This document shows positions 17,451 to 27,735 of a stretch of 64,000 nt of DNA, in pieces. Each line of letters begins with the position of its first letter. The first letter of the stretch is position 1. The position numbers were made by a program, and so were the translations under genes. Source of the DNA: Ectobacillus ponti (GTDB lineage Bacteria; Bacillota; Bacilli; Bacillales; Bacillaceae_G); contig NZ_JANCLT010000009.1 of NCBI RefSeq assembly GCF_024294785.1, forward strand, positions 1-64,000, written 5' to 3'. A model generated the notes under the pieces. That model worked only from the letters and a program-made list of their open reading frames with translations, was not told the origin of the DNA and searched no databases.

Positions 17451-18800
17451 TCAGCTGATTTTGCTCTTCGCCGGAGTTGTATGCCCCGTGGACGTATCGT
17501 TTTGAATGAAGAATGATGTCACCAGCGCCAAAATGCTGCCAATGAAGCCGAACAGGAACAGATGGTGGATGCCTGCCATGAAGCTGCCGCCCGCCGTGAG
17601 CAGCGCTCCCATGACAGTCACTCCGATTGCCGTGCCCATATTGCGGCAGAACATGAAGAAGGATGTGGAAATGCCGCGTTCATGCGCGCCGACGAGCTGT
17701 TGCACGCCGATGAGTCCGACGGTGGACAGCAGGCCGAATGCCAGACCCTGGACAATCATGGTCATGAAGACGTACCAGAAGCCGTGGCCTGGATTCAGCA
17801 GCACGAGCATCACACCGGACAGCAAGAGAAGCGCGTTGCCGATCAGCAGCAGGCTGCGGTAGCCGTAGCGGATGATCCAGCGCCCGGCCGGCACCGCGAC
17901 GCACATCCAGCCGATGGCCGTGCCAAGCAGCGCCACACCGCTTAAGAACAGCGACATGCCGGCAACATTTTGCAAGAAGAGCGGAATGAAGCTGGAGGCG
18001 CCGAACAGTGCGACTGTGCCGATGAAAGTATTGATATTAATCCAGGAAATGGTCTTGTTTTTGAACATGCCCAGCGGCACAATCGGCGACACCTGCTTCT
18101 TCTCATAGAAGTAGAAGGCGACAAGAAGCGCTGCGCCAAGCAGGCCGTACAGCACCTGATTCTTTGCCACAATCGTAACAAGCAAGAGAGCCGTTACCCC
18201 GAGAGCAAAAAGAATTGCCCCGACATAATCCACGCTTGCCTGTTTCGGCTCATATTTCTCCTTGTACGGCAATAGTGTGATAAATGCGATCAGGCAGACA
18301 GGCAGATTCACGAAGAAAATCCAGCGCCAGGTCATGTACTCTACGAAAAAGGTGCCAAGGAGCGGCGCCAATACCGCGGATAAGCCCCACATGGCTGTGA
18401 ACAGCGCTTGAATTTTACCGCGTTTTTCAATCGGGAACAAATCGCCTGCGATAATCGCCGGAAATGGCATCATAAAGCCCGCGCCAATGCCCTGCACGGC
18501 CCGGAAGATGACCAGCTGTACCATATTGGCGGAGATGCCGCACAGGAGCGAGCCAGCCAAAAAGAGCAGGATGCCGGAGGCGAATACCTTTTTCCGGCCG
18601 AACAAATCGGACAGGCGGCCGGCAATCGGCGACAAAATGGTGCTCATAATCATGTAGGAGGCAAACGACCAGGCGTACAGGTCGAAGCGTCCCAATTCCT
18701 TTGCGATAATGGGCATCGTTGTATTCATGATAGTTGAATCAATGGATGCCACGAGCATGGCCAGCACAATGCTGATCATGACAGATGTTCTGCTTTTCAT
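17451..18800 (-). CDS. DHA2-type MFS drug efflux transporter
   Basis: 449 aa, about 12-14 membrane segments. Motifs are VASIDSTIMNTTMPIIAKEL at the N-terminus (motif D1), GRLSDLFGRKKVF (motif A) and RAVQGIGAGFMMPFPAIIAG (motif C region). The open frame starts at 18980, but the ATG at 18800 has GGGGG 7 nt upstream and starts at the real family N-terminus. Divergent from a TipAS-type MerR gene, so it is probably induced by the drugs that regulator binds. Confidence 0.87.
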   Translation of the reverse strand: MKSRTSVMISIVLAMLVASIDSTIMNTTMPIIAKELGRFDLYAWSFASYMIMSTILSPIAGRLSDLFGRKKVFASGILLFLAGSLLCGISANMVQLVIFRAVQGIGAGFMMPFPAIIAGDLFPIEKRGKIQALFTAMWGLSAVLAPLLGTFFVEYMTWRWIFFVNLPVCLIAFITLLPYKEKYEPKQASVDYVGAILFALGVTALLLVTIVAKNQVLYGLLGAALLVAFYFYEKKQVSPIVPLGMFKNKTISWININTFIGTVALFGASSFIPLFLQNVAGMSLFLSGVALLGTAIGWMCVAVPAGRWIIRYGYRSLLLIGNALLLLSGVMLVLLNPGHGFWYVFMTMIVQGLAFGLLSTVGLIGVQQLVGAHERGISTSFFMFCRNMGTAIGVTVMGALLTAGGSFMAGIHHLFLFGFIGSILALVTSFFIQNDTSTGHTTPAKSKIS

Positions 18801-18839
18801 GGAATTCCCCCTTTTATACCGTTCAAACGATTTATTATA

Positions 18840-18859
18840 TCCTATTATGTTCAATAGGA
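18840..18859. promoter_or_regulatory. Dyad upstream of the DHA2 transporter
   Basis: TCCTATT-N6-AATAGGA, perfect 7-bp arms, in the gap between the divergent transporter and MerR genes; on the minus strand a TATAAT lies next to it. Candidate regulator site. Confidence 0.4.
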
Positions 18860-18882
18860 AAAATAAAATGAATCGGGGGCTG

Positions 18883-18911
18883 TACCTTGCCGTTGCGTCA
18901 AGGTATATAGT
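18883..18911 (+). promoter_or_regulatory. MerR-type operator-promoter of the TipAS regulator
   Basis: Perfect arms TACCTTG (18883-18889) and CAAGGTA (18899-18905) around 9 bp. The dyad lies between a -35-like TGTACC (18881-18886) and -10 TATAGT (18906-18911), 19 bp apart, the stretched spacer typical of MerR-controlled promoters. Suggests autoregulation. Confidence 0.65.
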
Positions 18912-18931
18912 AAAGGCAGGAGGTGAAAGCA

Positions 18932-19690
18932 GTGGAGTATACCGTGCAAAAGCTAGGCAAACTGGCGGGGGTGAGCGCACGCACGCTGCGCTATTATGAT
19001 GAAATCGGGCTGCTGAAGCCGGCGCGGGTCAGCTCGAACGGCTACCGGATCTACGGGCAGGCGGAGGTGGACCGGCTGCAGCACATTCTCTTTTACCGGG
19101 AGCTCGGTCTGGGGCTTGAGACAATTCAGCGGCTGATGACGGCACCGGACTTTGACAGCACCGGCGCGCTGAAGGAGCACCGGGAGCAGCTGCTCGCCAA
19201 ACGAAAGCAGTTGGATATGCTGCTGGCAAACGTGGAAAGGACAATTGCGGCGGCGGAGGGAGGAGAAGCGATGAGCGATCATGAAAAGTTTGCAGGCTTC
19301 AAGCAGAAGCTGATTGAGGACAATGAGAAGAAGCATGGCAAAGAGGCGCGCGCGAAGTATGGAGATGCGGAGGTCGACAGGGCCAACGCGAAGCTGCGGC
19401 ATATGACGGAGAAGCAGTATGGGGACATCGAGCAGCTGGGGCGCGATGTCATCACCGCCTTCCAGGAGGCCTTTGCAGCGGGCGACCCGGCTGGGGAGCT
19501 GGCACAAAAGGCAGCCGACTTGCACCGGCAATGGGTCAGCTTCTACTGGGACAGCTATTCGAAGGAGGCGCATGCCGGACTCGCGCAGATGTATGTGGAT
19601 GATGAGCGATTCACAGCGTACTATGACCAGCATCAGCCGGGGCTAGCCGTGTTTATCCGCGATGCGGTGCAGGCTTACACAGCGAAGTAA
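18932..19690 (+). CDS. MerR family regulator with TipAS domain (Mta-like)
   Basis: 252 aa. MerR HTH at residues 1-70 (KLAGVSARTLRYYDEIGLLKP), a coiled-coil link (about 75-115) and a TipAS antibiotic-binding domain (about 120-245, with KYGDAEVDRANAKL and the FTAYYDQHQPGLAVFIRDAV end). GTG at 18932 is 8 nt from AGGAGG and is preferred over the upstream GTG at 18923. Mta-type proteins activate multidrug pump genes; here the adjacent divergent DHA2 pump is the natural target. Confidence 0.88.
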   Translation: MEYTVQKLGKLAGVSARTLRYYDEIGLLKPARVSSNGYRIYGQAEVDRLQHILFYRELGLGLETIQRLMTAPDFDSTGALKEHREQLLAKRKQLDMLLANVERTIAAAEGGEAMSDHEKFAGFKQKLIEDNEKKHGKEARAKYGDAEVDRANAKLRHMTEKQYGDIEQLGRDVITAFQEAFAAGDPAGELAQKAADLHRQWVSFYWDSYSKEAHAGLAQMYVDDERFTAYYDQHQPGLAVFIRDAVQAYTAK

Positions 19691-19695
19691 AAAAG

Positions 19696-19728
19696 AGGTA
19701 CCTGACTTGTTCAGGTACCTTGCTTTTT
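19696..19728. terminator. Bidirectional terminator
   Basis: AGGTACCTGA / TTCAGGTACCT stem with a short loop between convergent genes; T-rich on the plus side and A-rich before it. Confidence 0.8.
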
Positions 19729-20713
19729 ACATGAAAAGCTTCAGGATTGTCATGATAATCCCGGCAATGAGGGCAGAAATCGGAAGGGTGATCACCCAAG
19801 TCGTCACAATGCGGATGGCAACGCCCCAATTGACGCCGCGGACCCGCTTGGAGGCACCCACACCCAATATGGAAGAAGAAGATACGTGTGTGGTGGAAAC
19901 AGGCAGCCCGAGCATGGTGGCACCCTGCAATACAAGAAAGGTTGTTAAGTCGGCCGCGAAGCCATTGACCGGCTGCACCTTGAAAATCCGTTTCGCAACC
20001 GTTTCAATGATGCGCATCCCGCCAATCATGGTTCCGGCGCCAATGGTTGCCGCACACAGCACCTGCACCCAAAACGGCACATCCAATGTGGACTGGAAGC
20101 CTCCCGCAACCAATGCGAAGACGATGATCCCCATGGTTTTCTGTCCATCGTTGCCTCCGTGGGAAAATGCCGCCAGACCGGAGGCCACAACTTGGAATCC
20201 CCGGAAGCCGCGTGTTGCCTGACGGGGGTTGGCATTCTTGAAAAGAACGGCCAAGATCTTCATGATGATAAAGCCCCCGAAAAAAGCCAGGAATGGAGAG
20301 ATGATTAAAGCCTTAATAATATCGGCAAATCCCGCCCAGTTAATCGTTCCGAAGCCTGATCCGGCAATGACAGCGCCGGCAACGGACCCGATCAAAGTAT
20401 GTGACGAGGAGGAAGGAATGCCGTAGTACCAGGTCAGCAGATTCCAAAAGATAGATGAAATCAGGGCCGCAATAACAATCAGCAATCCGTTTTCAATGTG
20501 AAAGGGATCGGCAATTTTGCCGCCGATGGATTTGGCGACGGCCTGCGAAACCAAAGCACCTACAAAATTCAGGGCACCTGCATAGAACACCGCAAACCGC
20601 GGCGACAAGGCCTTGGTGGAAACTGACATGGCAATCGCATTGGCCGTATCATGAAAGCCATTGATGAACTCGAAGGCTAGAGCCAGAATGAGAATGATAA
20701 TAATAGTTGTCAT
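19727..20713 (-). CDS. pit: PiT-type low-affinity inorganic phosphate transporter
   Basis: 328 aa, about ten membrane segments. Twin PiT signatures: GFHDTANAIAMSVSTKAL at the N-terminus and SHGGNDGQKTMGI in the middle, each with the conserved Asn-Asp/His-Asp. Couples phosphate (as metal-phosphate) uptake to proton flow. GGAGG ribosome site. Follows a DUF47 gene by 44 bp, the usual Bacillus pit operon layout. Confidence 0.92.
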   Translation of the reverse strand: MTTIIIILILALAFEFINGFHDTANAIAMSVSTKALSPRFAVFYAGALNFVGALVSQAVAKSIGGKIADPFHIENGLLIVIAALISSIFWNLLTWYYGIPSSSSHTLIGSVAGAVIAGSGFGTINWAGFADIIKALIISPFLAFFGGFIIMKILAVLFKNANPRQATRGFRGFQVVASGLAAFSHGGNDGQKTMGIIVFALVAGGFQSTLDVPFWVQVLCAATIGAGTMIGGMRIIETVAKRIFKVQPVNGFAADLTTFLVLQGATMLGLPVSTTHVSSSSILGVGASKRVRGVNWGVAIRIVTTWVITLPISALIAGIIMTILKLFM

Positions 20714-20757
20714 TCGAACCTCCTAACTGAGATAGTCCTGCTGGGGCTGGCGCGCTG

Positions 20758-21369
20758 TTATGCATTTTTCATAATAATGCTTTCCAGCGTATTGGCGACA
20801 GCCTGGCCGAAGTCTGCGATATTCTCCAGCTCCTCATAGATTTCCTTGTACTGAATAATGCGGATCGGGTCCTTCTCATGGGCAAACAGATTTTCAATCG
20901 ATTCCCGCAGAATGCCGTCGCAGGTGGATTCCAAATCTTTAATTTTAATGACATGCTCCCGCATATTCAGCAGCTTCTTGCTCGCCAGCATGTCCACTGC
21001 GGTTTGAATTTCTGCCGCAGAGCTGCGGATCGCATCGGAAAACCGGCGCATATAGGTATCAGGCGTTGTAACAGAATACATCTCAAATAAAGCCGCAGTA
21101 TGCTCCAGGCCATCCAGCACATCATCCAGGCTCATCGTAAGAGCCAGAATATCCTCGCGCTCGATGTAGGTGATGAAGGCATGATGCAAATCCTTAATGA
21201 TTTCATGGACCATGGTATCACCCTTGGACTCATACTCCTTCATTTTCTCAGAAAACGTTTTCAGATCGCTTACATTTTTGGGTGTATGATCCGCAAAATA
21301 ATCTGCCCCTTGCTTGAGGTTTGCGGCAATGCCTTCTAAATGGGCGGCGAACTTATCCTTTTTAGCCAT
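20758..21369 (-). CDS. DUF47 (PhoU-like) phosphate transport regulator, YkaA-type
   Basis: 203 aa, all-helical PhoU-like fold. Conserved metal-binding blocks EYESKGDTMVHEIIKDLHHAFITY-type (written 21236-21165 on the minus strand) and CDGILRESIENLF, plus IIQYKEIYEELENIAD. Upstream of and in operon with pit. The family regulates or supports Pit transport. Confidence 0.9.
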   Translation of the reverse strand: MAKKDKFAAHLEGIAANLKQGADYFADHTPKNVSDLKTFSEKMKEYESKGDTMVHEIIKDLHHAFITYIEREDILALTMSLDDVLDGLEHTAALFEMYSVTTPDTYMRRFSDAIRSSAAEIQTAVDMLASKKLLNMREHVIKIKDLESTCDGILRESIENLFAHEKDPIRIIQYKEIYEELENIADFGQAVANTLESIIMKNA

Positions 21370-21460
21370 GCGATTCCCTCCGTGTTTGATAAAGTATGGT
21401 AGATATCAATGTTAGCTTATCCCAGTGACACTTGCTCATACTTAAAAAGAAGGGAAATGA

Positions 21461-21497
21461 GCAAGAACCGGACCCCGAGGGAGGATCCGGTTCTTGC
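21461..21497 (-). terminator. Hairpin after the thiC operon
   Basis: 12-bp perfect stem GCAAGAACCGGA / TCCGGTTCTTGC, 13-nt loop, immediately beyond the stop of the 56-aa gene. The T-rich tract on the minus strand follows at some distance. Confidence 0.65.
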
Positions 21498-21498
21498 T

Positions 21499-21668
21499 TC
21501 ACCAGCTCAGGCTTTCCGTCATCCGGCACTTCCGGCACATCTGCATATAGGGTGTGCGGATAAAATCGTGCCGGCAGCCGTGCTGCAGATCGGAAAGCTC
21601 TTGCTTGAGCTGCTCCAGTCTGCGCTGCAGCTCCTGCATGTCCCGCTGTATGTCCACGGCGGTCCGCA

Positions 21669-21669
<1 letters not shown>
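21499..21669 (-). CDS. 56-aa protein with His/Cys motif, coupled to thiC
   Basis: Too short for usual ORF lists. The thiC stop and this ATG overlap as TGATG at 21667-21671, so it would be translated by re-initiation. Residues 1-30 form an amphipathic coiled coil (MRTAVDIQRDMQELQRRLEQ, LKQELSDLQ) and the rest holds CRHDF and CRKCR, giving C32, H34, C45 and C48 as a possible zinc site. Ends TESLSW. Function unknown; small zinc-ribbon-like partner is inferred. Confidence 0.65.
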
Positions 21670-23498
<1,829 letters not shown>

Positions 23499-23539
23499 TT
23501 AGCACATAGAACACGGCAATATGCCATGTTATCCGCAAT

Positions 23540-23632
23540 AACTTCCCCACGCTGGTACGAGCCAGATCAGGTCCAAAGGGTTAAGAAGCGTGCGCCTCTC
23601 TCTCAGCCCGGCAGTTCGGGCACCCCTAGTCA
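23540..23632 (-). promoter_or_regulatory. TPP riboswitch (THI element)
   Basis: On the minus strand the conserved aptamer parts follow in order: GGGGTGCCCG, GGCTGAGAGAGAGGCGC, ACCCTTGGACCTGATCTGG, and the closing CGTGGGGAAGT. These are the P2/P3 CTGAGA and P4/P5 ACCTGATCTGG signatures of TPP riboswitches. It is followed by a terminator and then thiC. Confidence 0.95.
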
Positions 23633-23699
23633 ATTTCAGTTTTACAAGCTTTACTATAGATGTTATAGAAAATTTTGTAAAGTATTTTTATGGAAGTTT

Positions 23700-24593
23700 T
23701 CACCATGTATGACTGGCGGCAAAGGCCTCCAGCTTGCGGATAAACGCATCCGCAGCCTTTGAAGAGGGCTCCCGGCGGCGGACGATGGAGAGCGGCCGGG
23801 TGATTTTGGTGTTACGGATGCGGAGCGTCTGCACCTCGCCGGCAGCGAGCTCCTTCCGCACCGTCCAGCGCGACAGCACCGCAAGGCCGAGGCCTGCCAT
23901 GACCGCCTCCTTAATGCCCTGGCTGCTGCTGAAGACAAATTGTCGCTTCATGTGCAGCTGCAAATCGGCAATGAACTTATCGCTGTACGCCCTTGTGCCT
24001 GAACCGCGCTCCCGGGTAATCCATACCTGATCCTGCAGCATGCTGCCCTCCAGCAGGCGGCGCTGCGACAGCGGGTGGTCCGGCGGTGCGATGACAATCA
24101 TCTCGTCCTCCATGAACGGCACCACCTCGATATCCTCCTGCACCGTATTTCCCTCAATAAAGCCAAGGTCAATTTCGCTTGCGCGGAGCGCCTGCACGAC
24201 CTCCTCCGTATTGGCAATCTTGACCCCAATGTCCACCTGCGGATACTGGTTCGTGTACGCCGCCAGCACCTTCGGCAAAATATATTCCCCAACTGTAAAG
24301 CTGGATCCGACCCGCAGCGTGCCGCTCACCGAATGCAGCATCTCCCGAATCTCCTGCTTCGCGTCCTCATAGTGCGCCAGAATCTGCTTCGCCCGCGCAT
24401 ACAGCAGCTTGCCGGCCTCCGTCACCCGCACCTGCTTGGGCGAGCGGATTAGAAGCTGTACCCCGAATTCCTCCTCAAGATTGCGGATATGCAGACTCAC
24501 ATTCGGCTGTGAAACATGCAGCAGCTCGGCGGCCCGGGAAAAGTTCTTCTGCTCCACCACCGTCACAAAAATTTGCAAGGGATCGACAATCAT
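23700..24593 (-). CDS. LysR family transcriptional regulator (CysL/YwfK-like)
   Basis: 297 aa. HTH in residues 1-60 (VEQKNFSRAAELLHVSQPNV, then SLHIRNLEEEFGVQLLIRS), substrate-binding domain from about 90 (GTLRVGSSFTVGEYILPKVL). Resembles the CysL/selenium-associated LysR group, but the target cannot be told from context. Divergent from the NUDIX gene. Confidence 0.88.
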   Translation of the reverse strand: MIVDPLQIFVTVVEQKNFSRAAELLHVSQPNVSLHIRNLEEEFGVQLLIRSPKQVRVTEAGKLLYARAKQILAHYEDAKQEIREMLHSVSGTLRVGSSFTVGEYILPKVLAAYTNQYPQVDIGVKIANTEEVVQALRASEIDLGFIEGNTVQEDIEVVPFMEDEMIVIAPPDHPLSQRRLLEGSMLQDQVWITRERGSGTRAYSDKFIADLQLHMKRQFVFSSSQGIKEAVMAGLGLAVLSRWTVRKELAAGEVQTLRIRNTKITRPLSIVRRREPSSKAADAFIRKLEAFAASHTW

Positions 24594-24669
24594 ACGCTCA
24601 CTCCGTTCTCTTCACATACACGACATTGTACCACAATTCCAGTAGAATGGAGAGAAGGGGGAGAGGAAG

Positions 24670-25098
24670 ATGAAACGAATTGATGTGGCATCGGCGCTCA
24701 TTCAAAATGAAAAGGGAGAGCTGCTGCTGGTGAAAAACAAAAAAGGCGACCGGGTGTACTGGGGCTTGCCCGGCGGCGCGGTGGAGGAAGGCGAAACACT
24801 GAAGCAGGCCGCCATCCGCGAGATAGAAGAGGAAACAGGATATACCGCGACTGTGACCGGACTGCAGTCTGTGCGCGAAATGTTCATCACAGAGCGCAAT
24901 GATCACGCAGTCATCTTCACGTTTACCGCCCGCATTACAGGCGGACAGCTGCGGGTGGAGGACCCGGACGGAGATATCATAGACGTGCGCTGGGCTGACC
25001 ACAGCACGGCACAGGCGCTCATGCCTGTTCTCTATACCACATTGCGGCTGACAGCACCTGGCCCGGCTTTTTATGCGTTTGAAGGGGTACGCGTATGA
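24670..25098 (+). CDS. NUDIX hydrolase
   Basis: 142 aa. The NUDIX box spans residues 38-60: GGAVEEGETLKQAAIREIEE followed by ETGY, matching GX5EX7REUXEEXGU. Hydrolyses a nucleoside-diphosphate-linked compound; substrate unknown. AGGAAG-type ribosome site. Translationally coupled to the GNAT gene (ATGATGA overlap). Confidence 0.88.
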   Translation: MKRIDVASALIQNEKGELLLVKNKKGDRVYWGLPGGAVEEGETLKQAAIREIEEETGYTATVTGLQSVREMFITERNDHAVIFTFTARITGGQLRVEDPDGDIIDVRWADHSTAQALMPVLYTTLRLTAPGPAFYAFEGVRV

Positions 25099-25628
25099 TG
25101 AACGGAAACGGCTTACAGATTCGCAGACTCATAGAGGATGATAAGAGCCTGCTGGTCAAATGGCTGAACGACCCGCGGGTGCTGCAATATTACGAGGGGC
25201 GGGACAACCCGCACGATTTGCAAAAGGTGGAGGCGCACTTCTACCGCCCGGACGATTCAGGGGTCCGCTGCCTTGTTACATATGAGGAAATATCCATTGG
25301 CTATATCCAGTTTTACGAGCTGGGAGAAGAGGCGAAGCAGGAATATGGCTACAGTAGGAAACTCCGTATTTATGGCACAGATCAATTTCTCGGTGAGCCA
25401 GGGTATTGGGGCAGAGGCATCGGAACACAGCTTGTGCAGCTGATGACAGGCTATCTCATGCGGGAAAAGGGAGCGGATGCAGTGGTGATGGACCCACAGG
25501 CTTGGAATGAGCGGGCGTTGGCTTGCTATGAGAAGTGCGGGTTTCGGAGGGTGAGGCTGCTGCCGCGGCATGAATGGCATGAGGGGGAGCTGCGGGATTG
25601 CTGGCTGATGGAATACGCCGGTAAGTAA
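25095..25628 (+). CDS. GNAT acetyltransferase, AAC(6')-like
   Basis: 177 aa. Acetyl-CoA loop in EPGYWGRGIGTQLVQLM (GRGIGT), followed by DAVVMDPQAWNERALACYEK and CGFRRVRLL. The DPxxxNxRAxxCYEKxGF string is typical of aminoglycoside 6'-N-acetyltransferases and relatives. Whether it modifies a drug or a natural metabolite cannot be told. ATG at 25095 overlaps the NUDIX stop. Confidence 0.82.
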   Translation: MMNGNGLQIRRLIEDDKSLLVKWLNDPRVLQYYEGRDNPHDLQKVEAHFYRPDDSGVRCLVTYEEISIGYIQFYELGEEAKQEYGYSRKLRIYGTDQFLGEPGYWGRGIGTQLVQLMTGYLMREKGADAVVMDPQAWNERALACYEKCGFRRVRLLPRHEWHEGELRDCWLMEYAGK

Positions 25629-25682
25629 AGTACAGGCAGCGATGGCATGTTGGGCACACCAGCCATGCAGGTCAAACAAAAA

Positions 25683-25710
25683 AAGCCTTGTGGTATAAGG
25701 CTTTTTTTGT
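25683..25710 (+). terminator. Terminator of NUDIX-GNAT operon, shared with sipW
   Basis: AAAAAGCCTT / AAGGCTTTTTTT stem between convergent genes; works in both directions. Confidence 0.85.
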
Positions 25711-25716
25711 TTGACT

Positions 25717-26349
25717 CTAGGAAATCATCCTTTGCAAATCTTCTATATACTTTTTAAGAGAACGAATTTCCTGATGCAAGGCATTCAGCTTCTCCGTCTG
25801 CTCGTGCAGCTCGGCTTCCATCTCTTTTGTCGTATCCGGAACGAAGCGCGCCAATAGGCTCTTTTTTCGTTTGTTGAGGTAATTAGATACTTCATACAGG
25901 ATATACATGCCAAGGACGGCTAACAGGAAGTACATCCCTTGCTGGCTGTAGAGAAACAAAATTGCATAGCCGGCATATCGATAGGATTTATACATCTTCC
26001 CTTTAATGTTGTTCCCAGTCAGTGTATAAGGGTCTTCCGCATTATTATTATCGCCCTTGATACGGAATTGCAGCTCCGGGCCGGAGTTGTCCACCTTCAC
26101 CACACGGTGGATGACGGAAGCCGGTAATTGCAGGGTGCTCTGGGACTCGGAAGGAGGGGTCACAACAACAACATCTCCGACTTTTATATCCTCAGGCTTT
26201 ACATTTTTAACGAGTGCCAAGTCTCCGACGTGCAATGCCGGCAGCATACTTGTACTCGGGATTGCGACGAAAGGAGGGGTAAAGAAGCGGTTTACAATAA
26301 AGAGTGCAAGAACGAGTGCGATGATGAGATATAGAGGCAGTCTTTTCAT
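25717..26349 (-). CDS. sipW: Signal peptidase I, SipW/ER type, with coiled-coil tail
   Basis: 210 aa. N-terminal membrane anchor (LYLIIALVLALFIVNRFF), catalytic Ser in IPSTSMLPALHVGD, and VIHRVV supplying the His of the ER-type (Ser-His) enzymes instead of the bacterial Ser-Lys pair. A second membrane segment (about 130-150) and a C-terminal heptad-rich tail (LHEQTEKLNALHQEIRSLKK) follow. ATG at 26349 with GAAGGTG upstream is chosen over the open frame to 26457. SipW enzymes cut the signal peptides of biofilm fibre proteins; two such candidates lie upstream. Confidence 0.85.
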   Translation of the reverse strand: MKRLPLYLIIALVLALFIVNRFFTPPFVAIPSTSMLPALHVGDLALVKNVKPEDIKVGDVVVVTPPSESQSTLQLPASVIHRVVKVDNSGPELQFRIKGDNNNAEDPYTLTGNNIKGKMYKSYRYAGYAILFLYSQQGMYFLLAVLGMYILYEVSNYLNKRKKSLLARFVPDTTKEMEAELHEQTEKLNALHQEIRSLKKYIEDLQRMIS

Positions 26350-26384
26350 TGGGCAACACCTTCTGTATGTTAGATTTAGTTGAG

Positions 26385-26428
26385 CACTGGATGCAGGCTG
26401 CCTGGGACAGGCTAAACTCCATCCAGTG
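26385..26428. repeat. Inverted repeat upstream of sipW
   Basis: CACTGGATG (26385-26393) and CATCCAGTG (26420-26428), perfect 9-bp arms, just before the sipW ribosome site. Could be an mRNA hairpin in the fibre gene-sipW message or a regulator site. Confidence 0.5.
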
Positions 26429-26437
26429 TTCACATTT

Positions 26438-26474
26438 GAAAAGACAAGCATCCGCATAGTGGGTACTTGTCTTC
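26438..26474 (-). terminator. Hairpin between secreted-protein gene and sipW
   Basis: GAAGACAAG / CTTGTCTTTTC arms on the minus strand with a T-rich end. Possible partial terminator that lowers sipW relative to the secreted protein. Confidence 0.5.
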
Positions 26475-26507
26475 TCTTCGTGTATATGTACTTAACGTAC
26501 AGTGAGA

Positions 26508-27155
26508 TTATTGTCTAGCAATAGCCCCAGCTTTTGTAGTGATGGTAGCAGAGTACTTTGGTGCTTCAGCAAGAGCGTCGTTAACACTAGCATCTGCGTT
26601 TAAAGAAATTGCCTGTCCGTTATCGCTGCTAATGGAGTATGTGTTGCCGCCCTCAAGTACAAACGTAACAGAACCGTCTTCTAAGGAAATGATGTTATCT
26701 TGGTGAAGATTGTCATATTCTGTCCATGTTGCTGCTACATCATTAGCAGTGCCCGTCGCATCTACAGGAGCCGTAACTTGCTTAAATACTTTCAAGTTTT
26801 GGAAAAGGCTCTGGTAGTTCTGAGCTAGTTTGTCTGCGTTATCAAGATGCACAGTCACCACTACATCCTTCTTTGCTGCATTACCCGTTTGTTGAGCGTT
26901 GACAACAAACAAGTCCACACCGTTACCCTCAACAAGTTTAACCGCACCAGTTCTTGATGTAGTATAGCTAGAAGATGCTGTCCCGTAGTTTCCTACATTT
27001 GCGGCTACCGTACCAGTTTCTGCTGGTTCTATTGTAGCATTTGATGTTACCTTTGCTGTAAAAAGGTTTGCTGGTGAAGCTGTAATTGCCGCAAAGCTAA
27101 CACCGGAAACTACGAATGCGCCCGCAATACCTGCGGCTAGAAATTTCTTTTTCAT
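26508..27155 (-). CDS. Secreted SipW-substrate-like protein (fibre candidate A)
   Basis: 215 aa. SipW-type leader (MKKKFLAAGIAGAFVVSGVS then FAAITASP), probably cut after SFA. The mature part begins with ANLFTAKVTSNA and holds a central beta domain with VDLFVVNAQQTGNAAKKDVV and LYQ-like repeats of Thr/Val strands; no cysteines in the mature protein. Comparable in plan to TasA/CalY-type extracellular fibre subunits but not clearly one of them. Paralogue of the 28484 gene. GGGGG ribosome site 8 nt upstream. sipW lies 158 bp downstream. Confidence 0.75.
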   Translation of the reverse strand: MKKKFLAAGIAGAFVVSGVSFAAITASPANLFTAKVTSNATIEPAETGTVAANVGNYGTASSSYTTSRTGAVKLVEGNGVDLFVVNAQQTGNAAKKDVVVTVHLDNADKLAQNYQSLFQNLKVFKQVTAPVDATGTANDVAATWTEYDNLHQDNIISLEDGSVTFVLEGGNTYSISSDNGQAISLNADASVNDALAEAPKYSATITTKAGAIARQ

Positions 27156-27195
27156 TTCTCATTACCCCCTAGTTAAGTTATTGACTATTACACTG

Positions 27196-27233
27196 AATAT
27201 ACTAATATTCGGTATATCGAATGTAAATAGTTT
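27196..27233 (-). promoter_or_regulatory. Promoter of fibre candidate A, shared with candidate B
   Basis: On the minus strand: -35 TTTACA, 17 bp, -10 TAGTAT. The block AATATACTAATATTCGG (27196-27212) and a GTAAA 11 bp beyond it match the upstream of candidate B almost base for base. Confidence 0.6.
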
Positions 27234-27735
27234 ATGCGGAAAAATATTTCTTTTTTTTGAAAATTTGAACAAGCTTATTTTTATTTAAAAATATTATATA
27301 TTTTTATTTTAGTAATACATAAGGATGGTTAAATTATTGTGAAATGTCTTATATTCATGCTGTTTATTACTGTTTCATGTATTTTAATAAGGATTTGGTG
27401 ATTTCATTTTGTATTTTGGAATAATAATTAATCTATCGCGTTTCATTGTAGAGCAGAACGAGGTATTTTTTTACAAGTACATAAATATGACAAATGTGAA
27501 GCGGTTAAAATTGGTGTTTCTAGTTTTTGTTCATTATAAGAAAAATCTTAATATATAGAATTAAATTGGTATTTGCATTGCTGCGGTGTATATGACCGTC
27601 ACTTTTGCCAAGCATTCCGATGCCAATCAAGCTAGTCTTAGATAAACCATTTTATAAAATTTTCATATATTTCCAGATCGACTTCTTTGCGCTCCCATGA
27701 AAGGGATGAGACCGTTTTAAGGAATGAAAGTTAAC
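27234..27735. other. AT-rich gap without a gene
   Basis: About 500 bp of much lower GC than the surroundings. I see no gene, only long A/T runs and, toward the right end, the ribosome-site-like AAGGAATG of the decayed galactosidase. Confidence 0.6.
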
